Part shown: one piece after another, positions 8,412-16,887 of the stretch
Numbering within the stretch: position 1 is the first letter of the stretch
How the letters are laid out: the number at the start of each line of letters is the position of its first letter
Assembly (NCBI RefSeq): GCF_036014015.1
Contig: NZ_CP107905.1
Location: 8,494,001 to 8,558,000 of the forward strand
Direction: 5' to 3'
DNA length: 64,000 nucleotides
Source of the DNA: Streptomyces sp. NBC_00457
Lineage (GTDB): Bacteria; Actinomycetota; Actinomycetes; Streptomycetales; Streptomycetaceae
Notes under the pieces: model-generated
The model's database searches: none
Told to the model about the DNA's origin: nothing
What the model saw: only the letters and a program-made list of their open reading frames with translations
Translations under genes and position numbers: made by a program

Positions 8412-8680
8412 CGCCGCGTGAGATCCGGGTCGAGGTGGGCGAGTTGGCCCTCGACGGCTTCCGGGCCGATCCGGAGCGGGTCTCGGCCGCCTTCGAGCAC
8501 GAACTGACCCGGCTGGTACGGCTGCACGGCGTGCCGCTGGCCGCGGACGGCCCCCTGTCCGTCGAAGCCCTGTCCGCGCTGCCGCCCCTGCCCGCCGGGC
8601 TGTCCGCGCGGCGGCTCGGCCAGGAGCTGGCGCGCGTCGTGCACGAAGGACTGAGCGGCCACGGGGAGGTGAGCCGGTGA
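8402..8680 (+). CDS. Small CIS cluster protein, unknown function
   Basis: A 92-residue protein (MGVTPREIRVEVGELALDGF..., ending LSGHGEVSR) reads from an ATG overlapping the ATPase stop, and its own stop overlaps the GTG of the DUF4157 gene. This nested arrangement strongly suggests co-translation. The start of the protein is a beta-type segment (IRVEVGELALDGFRADPERVSAAFEHELTRLV) that resembles small proteins seen next to the ATPase in other CIS clusters. The rest predicts two amphipathic helices. I recognise no domain. A chaperone or adaptor that links the ATPase and the giant cargo or tape-measure protein would fit the location, but this is inference. Confidence 0.7.
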   Translation: MGVTPREIRVEVGELALDGFRADPERVSAAFEHELTRLVRLHGVPLAADGPLSVEALSALPPLPAGLSARRLGQELARVVHEGLSGHGEVSR

Positions 8681-11600
8681 GCTCCCAGACCCAGGACGCC
8701 CGCGCCGAACAGACCGCCGAGCAGCGGCGCCGCAAGCGCAAGGAACGGGCCGCCAAGTCCCGTACGCCCGAACCGAAGAACATCGTCAGCGGTGCCGGCC
8801 AGCCCCTCGACCCGGGCCTGCGGCGCGAGTTGGAGGAACAGCTCGGCCACGACCTCGGCCGGGTCCGGCTGCACACCGGCCGGGACGCCGGGCAGCTGAC
8901 CGAGCTGCTCGGCGCGGACGCGGTCGCCGTCGGCCAGGACGTCTTCTTCCGCGAGGGCGCCTTCAAGCCCGGCACCGACGAGGGCCGGCGCCTGCTCACC
9001 CACGAGCTCCAGCACACCGTGCAGAACCCGCACGGCCTCGGCACGCTGCGGGCGGGCCGGGAACTGGGCGCGGTGAGCCTGCCGCAGCAGGCCATCGAGC
9101 GGGAGGCGGAGGCGGCGGCCCAGGCCGTCGTACAGGCCTCGGAAGAGGCTCCGCAGGTCGAGGAGGGCCAGGCCACCCCCGGCTGGCTGCGCTACACCAC
9201 CGTCGACGCCGACCGGATGCGCGCCGAGGCGATCGACCCGGCGACCCTCGTGGACCGGCTCGCGGGCAACGTGCTGCGCAGCCTGCGCGGGGACCCCACC
9301 GACGCCTCCGGCCGGGTGCGGCTCCAACTGGGCCGGATGTCGGACCAGTTGGCGGACTCGGTCGTCGAGCGGCTGGAACGGCGGCTGCTCACCTCCGAGT
9401 ACGAGAGGCTCCTCGACCTCTTCGAGGAGTCCGCGTCCGCCGGGCCGCTCGATCTGCAGCCCGGCGATGTGCCGCTGCCCGAGATCGACCTCTTCGAGGA
9501 ACTCGGCGTCGAACGCACTCGGTGGAAGCGGCAGGAGGAGACACGCCGCGGCTCCGACGACCAGCGCGCCGAGGACGCCCGCGAGGAGCAGAAGGACGCC
9601 AAGGACCGCGACCAGCAAGCGGGTTCGCAGCAGAGCAGGGCCCAGTCCGACATGGCGGCCGAGGACCAGGAGGCCGCGCAGCGCAAGGAGCAGGAGGACG
9701 AGCGGGCCGCCTCCCGGGAGCGGGCCGAGCAGGAGCAGCAGCAGGAGGAGGAGCAGGCCTCCGCCGACCGCGAACGCGTCGACGAGGCCGCCGACCGGCG
9801 TACCGAGGGCCAACAGGAGGGCGCCGAGGACGCCAAGGAGGAGCGCAAGGAACAGCGCGAGCGTGAGGAGGCCGACCCTCAGCAGGCCTCCGCCCCCGGG
9901 GCCGACAAGCGCCGTCGCCGCGATCAGCAGACCCAGCCCGCCGCCGGAGCCAAGCGGGAGGAGCTGGACCCGAAGGCCAAGGGGCAGCCCGGCCGCGTAC
10001 GCCCCGAGAAGGTCGACGAACGTGCCGAGCAGCGCGATTCGGCGCTGTCCGAGCACGGCCTGCACGAGAAGGACGAGCACGAGGACGACGTCCGCGAGGA
10101 GGAGAAGCCGCTCGGGCTGGAAGCGGGCGCCGACGACGAGGTCAAGGGCGGTGACGCCGACGAGAAGGGACCGGAGGCCAAGCCCGAGCCGACGATCAAG
10201 CCCGAGGACCATCTGCCGGAGGCCGACCTCGACCTCAGTGCCGTACCCACCGCCGATCAGCTGCAGCCCGGCGCCGCGGAACCGTCCGTACCGACCTTCT
10301 CCACTCCGCCGCCCACCAAGGCGGAGAAGATCGAGCGGGAGCGGGAGAAGGACGAGCAGGAGCGGGACGGTGACGACGCGGTCGCGGACGGGCCCGAGAC
10401 CAAGGCCCCCGGGCAGGACGAGGGACCCGTCGAGGGCGAGGCGCCTCAGCCCGAGGGCGGGCCCGCCGCCCTTGCCGAGGACCGCGGCGCCAAGGACCTG
10501 CAGGAGACCGAGAAGCCCCTCGACCAGGAGGTCGGCCCCGACCCGGCCACCGAGGACAAGGAACGGCCCGAGCCTGAGGCCGAGAAGCCCGACCCCGCGC
10601 AGGAACAGGAACAGCAGCAGGCCAAGGAGCCGGGCGCCGAGGAGGAACAGGGGTCTCTCGACGAGGACGAGCGGCAGGACGCGACGGAGGAGCCCAAGGC
10701 CGCGCGGACCGCGGCCGAACCCTCGGAGCGCACGGCGGAAGGGGCCCGCCCAGGGGCCACACCGGCCACATCCACGGCGAACACCGCCCCCGCTCCCGTA
10801 CGCAAGCCCGCCGGTGCCGCGACTCCGCGGACGGCGGTCGAGGACCGCAACCCGTCGCCGGCCGCGCGTCGCGCCGCCGCGCCGCCGAAGCCGGAGCGGG
10901 AGGCTCCCAAGGCGAAGTCGCAGGTACCGCAGGAGTCCGGGCCCGTGGCCGCGCCGCGCGCTCCGGTCGGCGGCAGCGAGAAGACGCCAGGGCCGACGGC
11001 GGCAGCCGGGCCCGGCGCCGCGCCGTCCGCCGCGCAGACCGGGGTCAGCCCGGCCGCTTCCCCCGACCAGGCACCCGGCACCGCCCAGGCGCCGACTCCG
11101 CAGCCCGAGGCGTCCCTGGAGAAGGACGGCGGGGGCTGCGCGCCGCCCGAACCGGCCGCTGAGCCCGATGGCGGGGCCAGTTGTGGTGGCGGTGGCGGCG
11201 GTGAGGCCGGGGCCAAGGAGAAGAAGCAGGAGCCGCCGGACGTCTCCGGACAGGACCCGAAGGCCGCCGTCCAGACCGTGAGCAAGCTCGCGCCGGACCA
11301 GGCCGCCGCCGCCATGCCCGGAGTGGACCAGGCCGCGGACAAGAAGATCAGCGAGGAGCAGCAGCGCCTGGACTCCGCCCCGCCCACGCGGGAACGGCCC
11401 TCGGGCGCGCCGCAGACCCGTTCGGCGCCCCCCGAGGCGGCGCCCGCGGCGGCCCCGGTCACCGGCAAGGTGGAGAAGGTCGGCCCTCAGGACCAGGGCG
11501 ACAAGCAGAAGGCCAAGGGCAGCGAGAAGGCCGCGGGCGAGAAGCCGAGCGCGCCTCCGCCGCCGCCTCCCGCCGTGCCGACGAAGGGGCTCAGCGAGGC

Positions 11601-14600
11601 CGAGGCGCAGAACGTGGAGGCCGCGGCCGACGCCGTGCCCACGCGCGACCCGGCCCTGGAGAACAAGACGGTCGGACCGGCGCCCAAGATCAAGCTGGAG
11701 GGCGCCAGCGACCCGACCCGTACGGACGACCAGCAGAAGGCGCTCAAGGAGAAGCAGTCCGACATCCAGGCGACCGGCCGGGACGACGCGGCCAAGCCGA
11801 TGGGCGAGGACCAGATCTTTCCCGACGCGCCGCAGGAACAGCTCACCGGCAAGGCCTCCGGCGGCCCGGGCGGGGGCAAGGGCGGTGTGCTACGGGCCAT
11901 GTCGCCGCCCAAGGAAGGCGTCGGCAAGGTCGCCCAGGAGGAGAAGGGCGGCGAGATCAGCGGCGCTGCCGGGCAGGCGCAGGGTGACCTGGCCGCCAAG
12001 GAGCAGGAGCAGCGGCAGGGCGAGCAGCAGGCCAAGCAGGAGAAGCAGGCCGAGATCGACCGCGAGGTCTCCCAGAACACGGAGAAGCAGACCGCCGAAC
12101 GGGGCAAGGTCGCTCGCGAGACCCAGGCGCAGCGTGAGCAGTGGCGGTCCGAGCAGGACAAGAAGGTCGAGGACGCGGACACCAAGTCCGAGGAGGAGCA
12201 CGGCAAGAAGAACAAGGAGATCGTCGAGGCCCGCGACGAGAAGGACAAGGAGGTCGCCGACCGCAAGGACAAAGACAACGAGAAGATCGACACCGAGCGG
12301 GAGAACGCCGAGAAGGAGGCCGAGAAGAAGAAGGAGGAGGAGAAGCCCTCCGGCGGATTCTTCGGCATGCTCGCCGACGCGGTCGGTGACTTCTTCAGTG
12401 CTCTGCTTGACGCGGTCACGGCGGTCTTCGAGGCGGCGCGGGCCGCGGTCAACGGGATCATCGACCAGTTCAAGGAGTGGGCCAACGCGGCGATCGACTT
12501 CGTCCGCGACCTGGCCATCTCCGCGATCAACGCACTCGCCGACGTCCTGATCGCGATCGGTGACGTGCTGCTCGCCGCCTTCCCCGAGCTGCGGGACAAG
12601 TTCCGCAAGGCGATCGAGGGGATGCGGGACGCGGCCATCTCGGCCGTCAACCAGCTGGCGGACGGCCTGAAGAAGGCGGTCAACGCCCTGCTGGACGCCT
12701 TGGCCGCAGGCCTGAACGCACTACTGACCGCCCTTGAGGCGGGCATCAAGCTGGTCATCAAGGCATACCAGGCGGTGATCGAGGGCGCGATCAAGTTCGC
12801 GCAGGCGGCGATCGAGGCGCTCGGCAAGTTCGCCGCCCTGATCGCGGACATCGCCCCGGACCCGGGCGGCTGGCTCGCCAAGGCCGGCTCGTCCGCGAAG
12901 TCCGGCATCACCGACCACCTTTGGGGCGCCATCAAGGTCGCCGTCAAGCGGTGGTTCGACACCAAGGTCGAGGGCATCCTCGGCCTCGGCAAGGCCGTCA
13001 TCGACGTCCTCGTCAAGGGCTGCGTCTCGCTCAAGCAGATCGGCAAGATGGCGTGGGACGCGATCGTCGCGTCCCTCCCGATGATGATCGCCTCGCTGGT
13101 CATCGAGAAGGTCGTCTCGATGCTGGTGCCTGCGGCAGGCGCCATCCTGACCATCGTCCAAGGCCTGATGGCCGCCTGGCAGAGCATCAGCTCGATCCTG
13201 ACGGCGTTCTCGAAGTTCTGGGCGTACTTGAAGGCGGTCAAGGCCGGCCCCGCGGCCTGCCTCTTCGCAGAGGCGGTCGCCGCAGGCGTGGTCGCCCTTC
13301 TGGACTTCATCGCCAACTTCCTCATGATCCGCCTGGCCTCGGCCACGAAGGGCGTCGGCAAGCGCCTCCAGGACATGTCACAGAAGATCATGAACGGCCT
13401 GAAGCGGACCGGGAAGGGTGGCAAGCAGGCTGCTGGTGACGCGGTCAACAACGCGCGGGGCGCGATGCGGAACGCGAACCAGAAGGTTGCCGCACCGGGG
13501 GCGGCGGCACCGAAGCCGAAGGGCGCGACGTCCCCTGCGCCGAAGGCACCGGTGAAGCCTAAGGATGCGGCTACGCCTAAGGGGCCGGCCAAGGCGGATC
13601 CGGGGGCGGCGAAGTCCGAGGCACCGGGCAAGGACCGTACGCCCGACAGCGACCGCACACCGGATAAGGACCGCACGCCGGACAGCAAGTCCCAGACCCC
13701 GCCCAAGAAGAAAAAGGAGATCGAGGGCCCCAAGCCGAGGAAGCCCAAGAAGCCCAAGTCCCCCGCCAAGAAGACCCTGTCCAAGGCCAAGCGTGCGGTC
13801 AAGTCCGCCTTGAAGAAGGTCGGCAACGCGGCGAAGACGCTCGGCAACAAACTCAAGAAGTCGAAGGTCGGCAAGTCCCTGAAGAACGGTGCGAAGAAGC
13901 TTCGCGACCTCTTCAAGAAGAAGAAGGACCGCCTGAGGGACGACAAGAAGCGGCAGCAGGACCAGAAGAAGCAACAGCAGGACAAGCGGCGCAAGGACGA
14001 GAAGTCGAAGGAGTCGAAGGAGTCGCGGTTCCGGAAGATCGTTGCGCGAGTTCGGCCGAAGGTAAAATCCCTGCTGGAGCGTGGTGTCAAGGGCCCCGTG
14101 CTGCGTGGAGCGCTGGCCGCCATGCGGGCCTGGTACCGGCTGACGCAGCTCACGGCCCAGGGCGAGTCCCGAGGAGCGGTGCATGCCGCGCTCAACCCGG
14201 AGATAGACCTGGAGACATTCAAGAAGCTTGAGGCTCTCCGGGAAGCGAACCAGGCCGTTCACGAAATGGACAAAGAACGGGCCAAGTCCATGCCCCGCAA
14301 TCAGAATCCCTCAGACTTCCCGGTGCAGTCGAATGTGCCCCTGGAGAGCCAGGCCCCCGCGTTTCATGACTGGGCCAACCAACTGCCCGGTGTGTGGCAG
14401 CAGCGGCGCGTCGTCTATCCAGGGCTCGCAGCGGAGCACGGGCCGCGCGTCAGGCACGGTTTCCCGAACGACCCCGGTGCGGCGATCCACTCGGCGGCAG
14501 CCAACAAGATGGAGACATACCAGGACAGGGCCCTGCAAGCAGAGGCACAGCAATGGGGTTCCGACTATCTCGAGGCCTCCGTGAACGTCAGCGAGGGCAG

Positions 14601-15222
14601 GGCACCCGGCGTGCCAATAGCGCTGCAAGGTGAGGTTGTCCACGACCGCGTGCTGCGGGAGTTCACTGAGAGCATGCGTTCTCCGCTCATGGGCGCTATC
14701 GGGCGTGGTGAGTCCCGCTGGGGACTCGAAGGAAAGGACGAGGCGGAGAAGAAGCGCCGGGTTCAGGAGATTCTCCGTCGTGGCCTCATGGTGAACCAGA
14801 AGGCGAACATGTCCGCGACGCGGGCACACGGAGCCCTGAAGATCATGCAGAAATACCCACCTGGGACCCGCATGGAGCACATGAATCCCGCAGATCTACA
14901 GGAAATCGCTGCGCTGCTCGAAGAAGACCCGGGCGCAATCAGGCAGGGCATGGCCACTTCGAAGAATTGGGCCCAGAAGCGTGGTATGCAGCCGCCGACT
15001 GAGGAGCAATTGCGCGGGAGTGTGGAGACTCCCCGCGGTTATGTCAACCGGTCCGTGCTTTGGCTCGACCGTGTGTCCGAGTACGAGGACATCTTTCTCA
15101 CGGTCGGCAGGGAGGAAGAGGTCGTCGCGCGGTTGCGCCGAGCCATTGAAGAAGCACGCAACGAGGATCCGGACCTCGAAGGCAAGGTGCCCTCGCTGTG
15201 GGTACCGACGCCCAGGAACTAG
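8677..15222 (+). CDS. Giant DUF4157 (HExxH) protein: putative tape measure and/or effector
   Basis: This 2181-residue protein has several blocks. Residues of about 36-118 form a DUF4157 domain (VRLHTGRDAGQLTELLGADA, LLTHELQHTVQN) with the metalloprotease motif HELQH at 109-113. DUF4157 is the hallmark of extracellular CIS cargo. Residues 120-290 are helical. About 290-1210 is very low-complexity Glu/Lys/Gln/Ala/Pro sequence with predicted coiled coils. About 1225-1600 is a long run of hydrophobic amphipathic helices (FFSALLDAVTAVFEAARAAV, MMIASLVIEKVVSMLVPAAG). About 1620-1785 is Lys/Pro-rich, and 1785-2181 is a C-terminal domain I do not recognise. No other gene in the cluster is long enough to be the tape measure. 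The 3' end has lower GC. GTG start overlaps the previous stop. Confidence 0.8.
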   Translation: MSSQTQDARAEQTAEQRRRKRKERAAKSRTPEPKNIVSGAGQPLDPGLRRELEEQLGHDLGRVRLHTGRDAGQLTELLGADAVAVGQDVFFREGAFKPGTDEGRRLLTHELQHTVQNPHGLGTLRAGRELGAVSLPQQAIEREAEAAAQAVVQASEEAPQVEEGQATPGWLRYTTVDADRMRAEAIDPATLVDRLAGNVLRSLRGDPTDASGRVRLQLGRMSDQLADSVVERLERRLLTSEYERLLDLFEESASAGPLDLQPGDVPLPEIDLFEELGVERTRWKRQEETRRGSDDQRAEDAREEQKDAKDRDQQAGSQQSRAQSDMAAEDQEAAQRKEQEDERAASRERAEQEQQQEEEQASADRERVDEAADRRTEGQQEGAEDAKEERKEQREREEADPQQASAPGADKRRRRDQQTQPAAGAKREELDPKAKGQPGRVRPEKVDERAEQRDSALSEHGLHEKDEHEDDVREEEKPLGLEAGADDEVKGGDADEKGPEAKPEPTIKPEDHLPEADLDLSAVPTADQLQPGAAEPSVPTFSTPPPTKAEKIEREREKDEQERDGDDAVADGPETKAPGQDEGPVEGEAPQPEGGPAALAEDRGAKDLQETEKPLDQEVGPDPATEDKERPEPEAEKPDPAQEQEQQQAKEPGAEEEQGSLDEDERQDATEEPKAARTAAEPSERTAEGARPGATPATSTANTAPAPVRKPAGAATPRTAVEDRNPSPAARRAAAPPKPEREAPKAKSQVPQESGPVAAPRAPVGGSEKTPGPTAAAGPGAAPSAAQTGVSPAASPDQAPGTAQAPTPQPEASLEKDGGGCAPPEPAAEPDGGASCGGGGGGEAGAKEKKQEPPDVSGQDPKAAVQTVSKLAPDQAAAAMPGVDQAADKKISEEQQRLDSAPPTRERPSGAPQTRSAPPEAAPAAAPVTGKVEKVGPQDQGDKQKAKGSEKAAGEKPSAPPPPPPAVPTKGLSEAEAQNVEAAADAVPTRDPALENKTVGPAPKIKLEGASDPTRTDDQQKALKEKQSDIQATGRDDAAKPMGEDQIFPDAPQEQLTGKASGGPGGGKGGVLRAMSPPKEGVGKVAQEEKGGEISGAAGQAQGDLAAKEQEQRQGEQQAKQEKQAEIDREVSQNTEKQTAERGKVARETQAQREQWRSEQDKKVEDADTKSEEEHGKKNKEIVEARDEKDKEVADRKDKDNEKIDTERENAEKEAEKKKEEEKPSGGFFGMLADAVGDFFSALLDAVTAVFEAARAAVNGIIDQFKEWANAAIDFVRDLAISAINALADVLIAIGDVLLAAFPELRDKFRKAIEGMRDAAISAVNQLADGLKKAVNALLDALAAGLNALLTALEAGIKLVIKAYQAVIEGAIKFAQAAIEALGKFAALIADIAPDPGGWLAKAGSSAKSGITDHLWGAIKVAVKRWFDTKVEGILGLGKAVIDVLVKGCVSLKQIGKMAWDAIVASLPMMIASLVIEKVVSMLVPAAGAILTIVQGLMAAWQSISSILTAFSKFWAYLKAVKAGPAACLFAEAVAAGVVALLDFIANFLMIRLASATKGVGKRLQDMSQKIMNGLKRTGKGGKQAAGDAVNNARGAMRNANQKVAAPGAAAPKPKGATSPAPKAPVKPKDAATPKGPAKADPGAAKSEAPGKDRTPDSDRTPDKDRTPDSKSQTPPKKKKEIEGPKPRKPKKPKSPAKKTLSKAKRAVKSALKKVGNAAKTLGNKLKKSKVGKSLKNGAKKLRDLFKKKKDRLRDDKKRQQDQKKQQQDKRRKDEKSKESKESRFRKIVARVRPKVKSLLERGVKGPVLRGALAAMRAWYRLTQLTAQGESRGAVHAALNPEIDLETFKKLEALREANQAVHEMDKERAKSMPRNQNPSDFPVQSNVPLESQAPAFHDWANQLPGVWQQRRVVYPGLAAEHGPRVRHGFPNDPGAAIHSAAANKMETYQDRALQAEAQQWGSDYLEASVNVSEGRAPGVPIALQGEVVHDRVLREFTESMRSPLMGAIGRGESRWGLEGKDEAEKKRRVQEILRRGLMVNQKANMSATRAHGALKIMQKYPPGTRMEHMNPADLQEIAALLEEDPGAIRQGMATSKNWAQKRGMQPPTEEQLRGSVETPRGYVNRSVLWLDRVSEYEDIFLTVGREEEVVARLRRAIEEARNEDPDLEGKVPSLWVPTPRN

Positions 15223-15237
15223 AAGGAAGAAGAGCCA

Positions 15238-15822
15238 GTGACAGAGGCCATGCCCAATCCCCACCGCGGTGACCGGCTGGTGCTGCCCGAGGGTGCTACT
15301 GCACAGGAGGTGCACACCTTCGCGGAGGGGGCGGGGTTCAAGGAAGGACGTGAGAACCGCACTGAGTTCGTCCTCGAAAAGGTATGGATCGTGAGTGGAC
15401 AGCTCTACTTCCACTACGTCGACGATGCGGCTACCGGAGTCGCGTACGTGCGATTCACCGGTGACAAACGTGAGCACGTCGAGCGATTCACCGAACTGGC
15501 CCGAACCTTCTTCTCCCCTATCGGTGTCGACAACCTCATGGTGGCGGTACGGGAGGCGTCCACACCGGAGGCGCGGGCCCATGCCATCGTGCGCCTCGCC
15601 ACGGGACTACCCGGGGAGCCGCCCCCGGAGGGGCTGGGGATGATCGAGGAGGCGTTCGTGAGCAGTGACGCCGGGGTCCGGCGCGGTGCCCTGCTCTCCG
15701 CCCTCTACCTGGACTGGCCGATCGTCCGGTCCTGGGTCGTCCACATGGAGCGACACGACGAACAGGAAACGCTTCGCTTGCAGGCCCGGTACTTCATCGA
15801 CAAGAACGAGGCGGCCTCATGA
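15238..15822 (+). CDS. Unknown protein downstream of the DUF4157 giant; immunity candidate
   Basis: This 194-residue protein starts at GTG 15238 after a GGAAG-type site; an ATG at 15250 is the alternative. Its first half looks mixed alpha/beta (GDRLVLPEGATAQEVHTFAE, VWIVSGQLYFHYVDDAATG). The second half is helical and HEAT-like (VDNLMVAVREASTPEARAHA, GVRRGALLSALYLDWPIVRS). No signal peptide or membrane segment is visible. I do not recognise the family. It sits immediately behind the composition-shifted C-terminal domain of the DUF4157 protein and overlaps the CIS_tube gene by four bases. That position is typical of an immunity protein or a dedicated chaperone, but neither is demonstrated. Confidence 0.65.
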   Translation: MTEAMPNPHRGDRLVLPEGATAQEVHTFAEGAGFKEGRENRTEFVLEKVWIVSGQLYFHYVDDAATGVAYVRFTGDKREHVERFTELARTFFSPIGVDNLMVAVREASTPEARAHAIVRLATGLPGEPPPEGLGMIEEAFVSSDAGVRRGALLSALYLDWPIVRSWVVHMERHDEQETLRLQARYFIDKNEAAS

Positions 15823-16505
15823 CCCGCTACGCAGACATCCCCAAACCCATCCGCTCGGGCCTAGTCGTAGTCGACCCCGACACCGGCTCCCCCCAGCGCA
15901 TCATCGTGCTGCAGTTCAACCCGGACACCCTGGAACGCTCGCTCGCGCCGCAGGCCGCCGGGGGGCAGGGCGGTGAAGGCGGCGGAACCGGCAGTGGTGA
16001 CCGGAATGAGGCGCTGCGCCTGAAGGGTCCCGCCGAAGAGACCTGGAAGTTCACCGCCGAGATCGACGCCACCGATCAACTCGAGATCGCCGCGCCTGAC
16101 GGAATTCACCCGCAGCTCGCCACGCTCGAAATGCTGGTGCACCCCACCACCGCCCAGCTCCGCGAAGCGGCGAAGCAGACGCAGAAGGGGACCATCGAGA
16201 TCACGCCGATCGAGATGCCGTTGACGCTCTTCACCTGGGGGAGCAAGCGGGTGCTGCCCGTGCGGCTCACCGAGCTGTCGATCAACGAGTCCGCCTTCGA
16301 CGTCAACCTCAATCCGATCCGCGCGAGCCTGAGCATCGGGCTGAAGGTGCTGAGCGTCAGCGACCTGCCGGCCGGGCACCGTGGTGCCGATCTGTACATG
16401 GCGCACCTCGCGCAGAAGGAGCGGCTCGCCGCCTCCGCCCGTGGCGGCAGCCTCGGTGCGCTCGGGCTGAGCGGGCGCGGCGCCGTCACCCTGGGAAGGG
16501 GCTGA
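15819..16505 (+). CDS. CIS tube-fold/baseplate protein (Pvc7/Afp7, gp53-like)
   Basis: This 228-residue protein matches the CIS_tube N-terminal domain that joins tube and baseplate in Afp7/Pvc7-type particles. Diagnostic stretches are RIIVLQFNPDTLERSLAPQ, the ETWKFTAEIDATDQLE segment, LATLEMLVHPT, and ITEMPLTLFTWGSKRVLPVRLTELSINESAFDVNLNPIRA-type sequence in the second half. In canonical Pvc7 proteins a LysM domain follows in the same chain; here the LysM unit is a separate gene eight bases downstream. A Gly-rich loop (AAGGQGGEGGGTGSGDRNEA) interrupts the first strand region. The ATG overlaps the previous stop (ATGA), so coupling is likely. Confidence 0.85.
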   Translation: MTRYADIPKPIRSGLVVVDPDTGSPQRIIVLQFNPDTLERSLAPQAAGGQGGEGGGTGSGDRNEALRLKGPAEETWKFTAEIDATDQLEIAAPDGIHPQLATLEMLVHPTTAQLREAAKQTQKGTIEITPIEMPLTLFTWGSKRVLPVRLTELSINESAFDVNLNPIRASLSIGLKVLSVSDLPAGHRGADLYMAHLAQKERLAASARGGSLGALGLSGRGAVTLGRG

Positions 16506-16512
16506 ACAGCAC

Positions 16513-16887
16513 ATGGCCGGTAGCGACGGCATCCAGCCGTACGAGAGCGCTCTGGACTCGATACCCGGGGCCCACCCCTACCCCCGCTCCAGCCGGTATC
16601 ACGACGCCGAGATCGGCGTGCACGTCACCGAGGACGGCACCGAAGTGCGGTACACCAAGCGCCGGCTGCTGCCCCCGCTCGATGCGCAGGAGACCGAGGA
16701 GCACACGGTCCGCGATGGTGAGCGGCCGGATCTGCTCGCGCAGCGGTACTTCGGTGACCCGGGGCAGTGGTGGCAGATCGCGGATGCCAATCCCGCCCTC
16801 GATCCACGCGAGTTGACCGACGAGGCCGGCCGGGTCGTGGACGTACCGCTGCCCGGTGGGTTCCCGCAGGGAGGCCGGCGTGCCTGA
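16513..16887 (+). CDS. LysM-domain CIS baseplate protein
   Basis: The 124-residue protein contains one LysM domain at about 58-112 (EEHTVRDGERPDLLAQRYFGDP, then WWQIADANPALDP). In Afp7/Pvc7 and T4 gp53 a LysM-like domain clips between baseplate wedges and is structural rather than peptidoglycan binding; the same job is likely here. The N-terminal 55 residues (YPRSSRYHDAEIGVHVTEDG, VRYTKRRLLPPL) form a small beta-rich leader common to CIS LysM proteins. It overlaps the hub gene by eight bases and follows the CIS_tube gene by seven, so this looks like a split version of a fused ancestral gene. Confidence 0.85.
   Translation: MAGSDGIQPYESALDSIPGAHPYPRSSRYHDAEIGVHVTEDGTEVRYTKRRLLPPLDAQETEEHTVRDGERPDLLAQRYFGDPGQWWQIADANPALDPRELTDEAGRVVDVPLPGGFPQGGRRA

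Noticed and set aside
11487..14222. 911-codon minus-strand frame inside the DUF4157 gene
   Set aside because: Mirror of a Lys/Glu/Ala-rich coding region; no start site or family motif.
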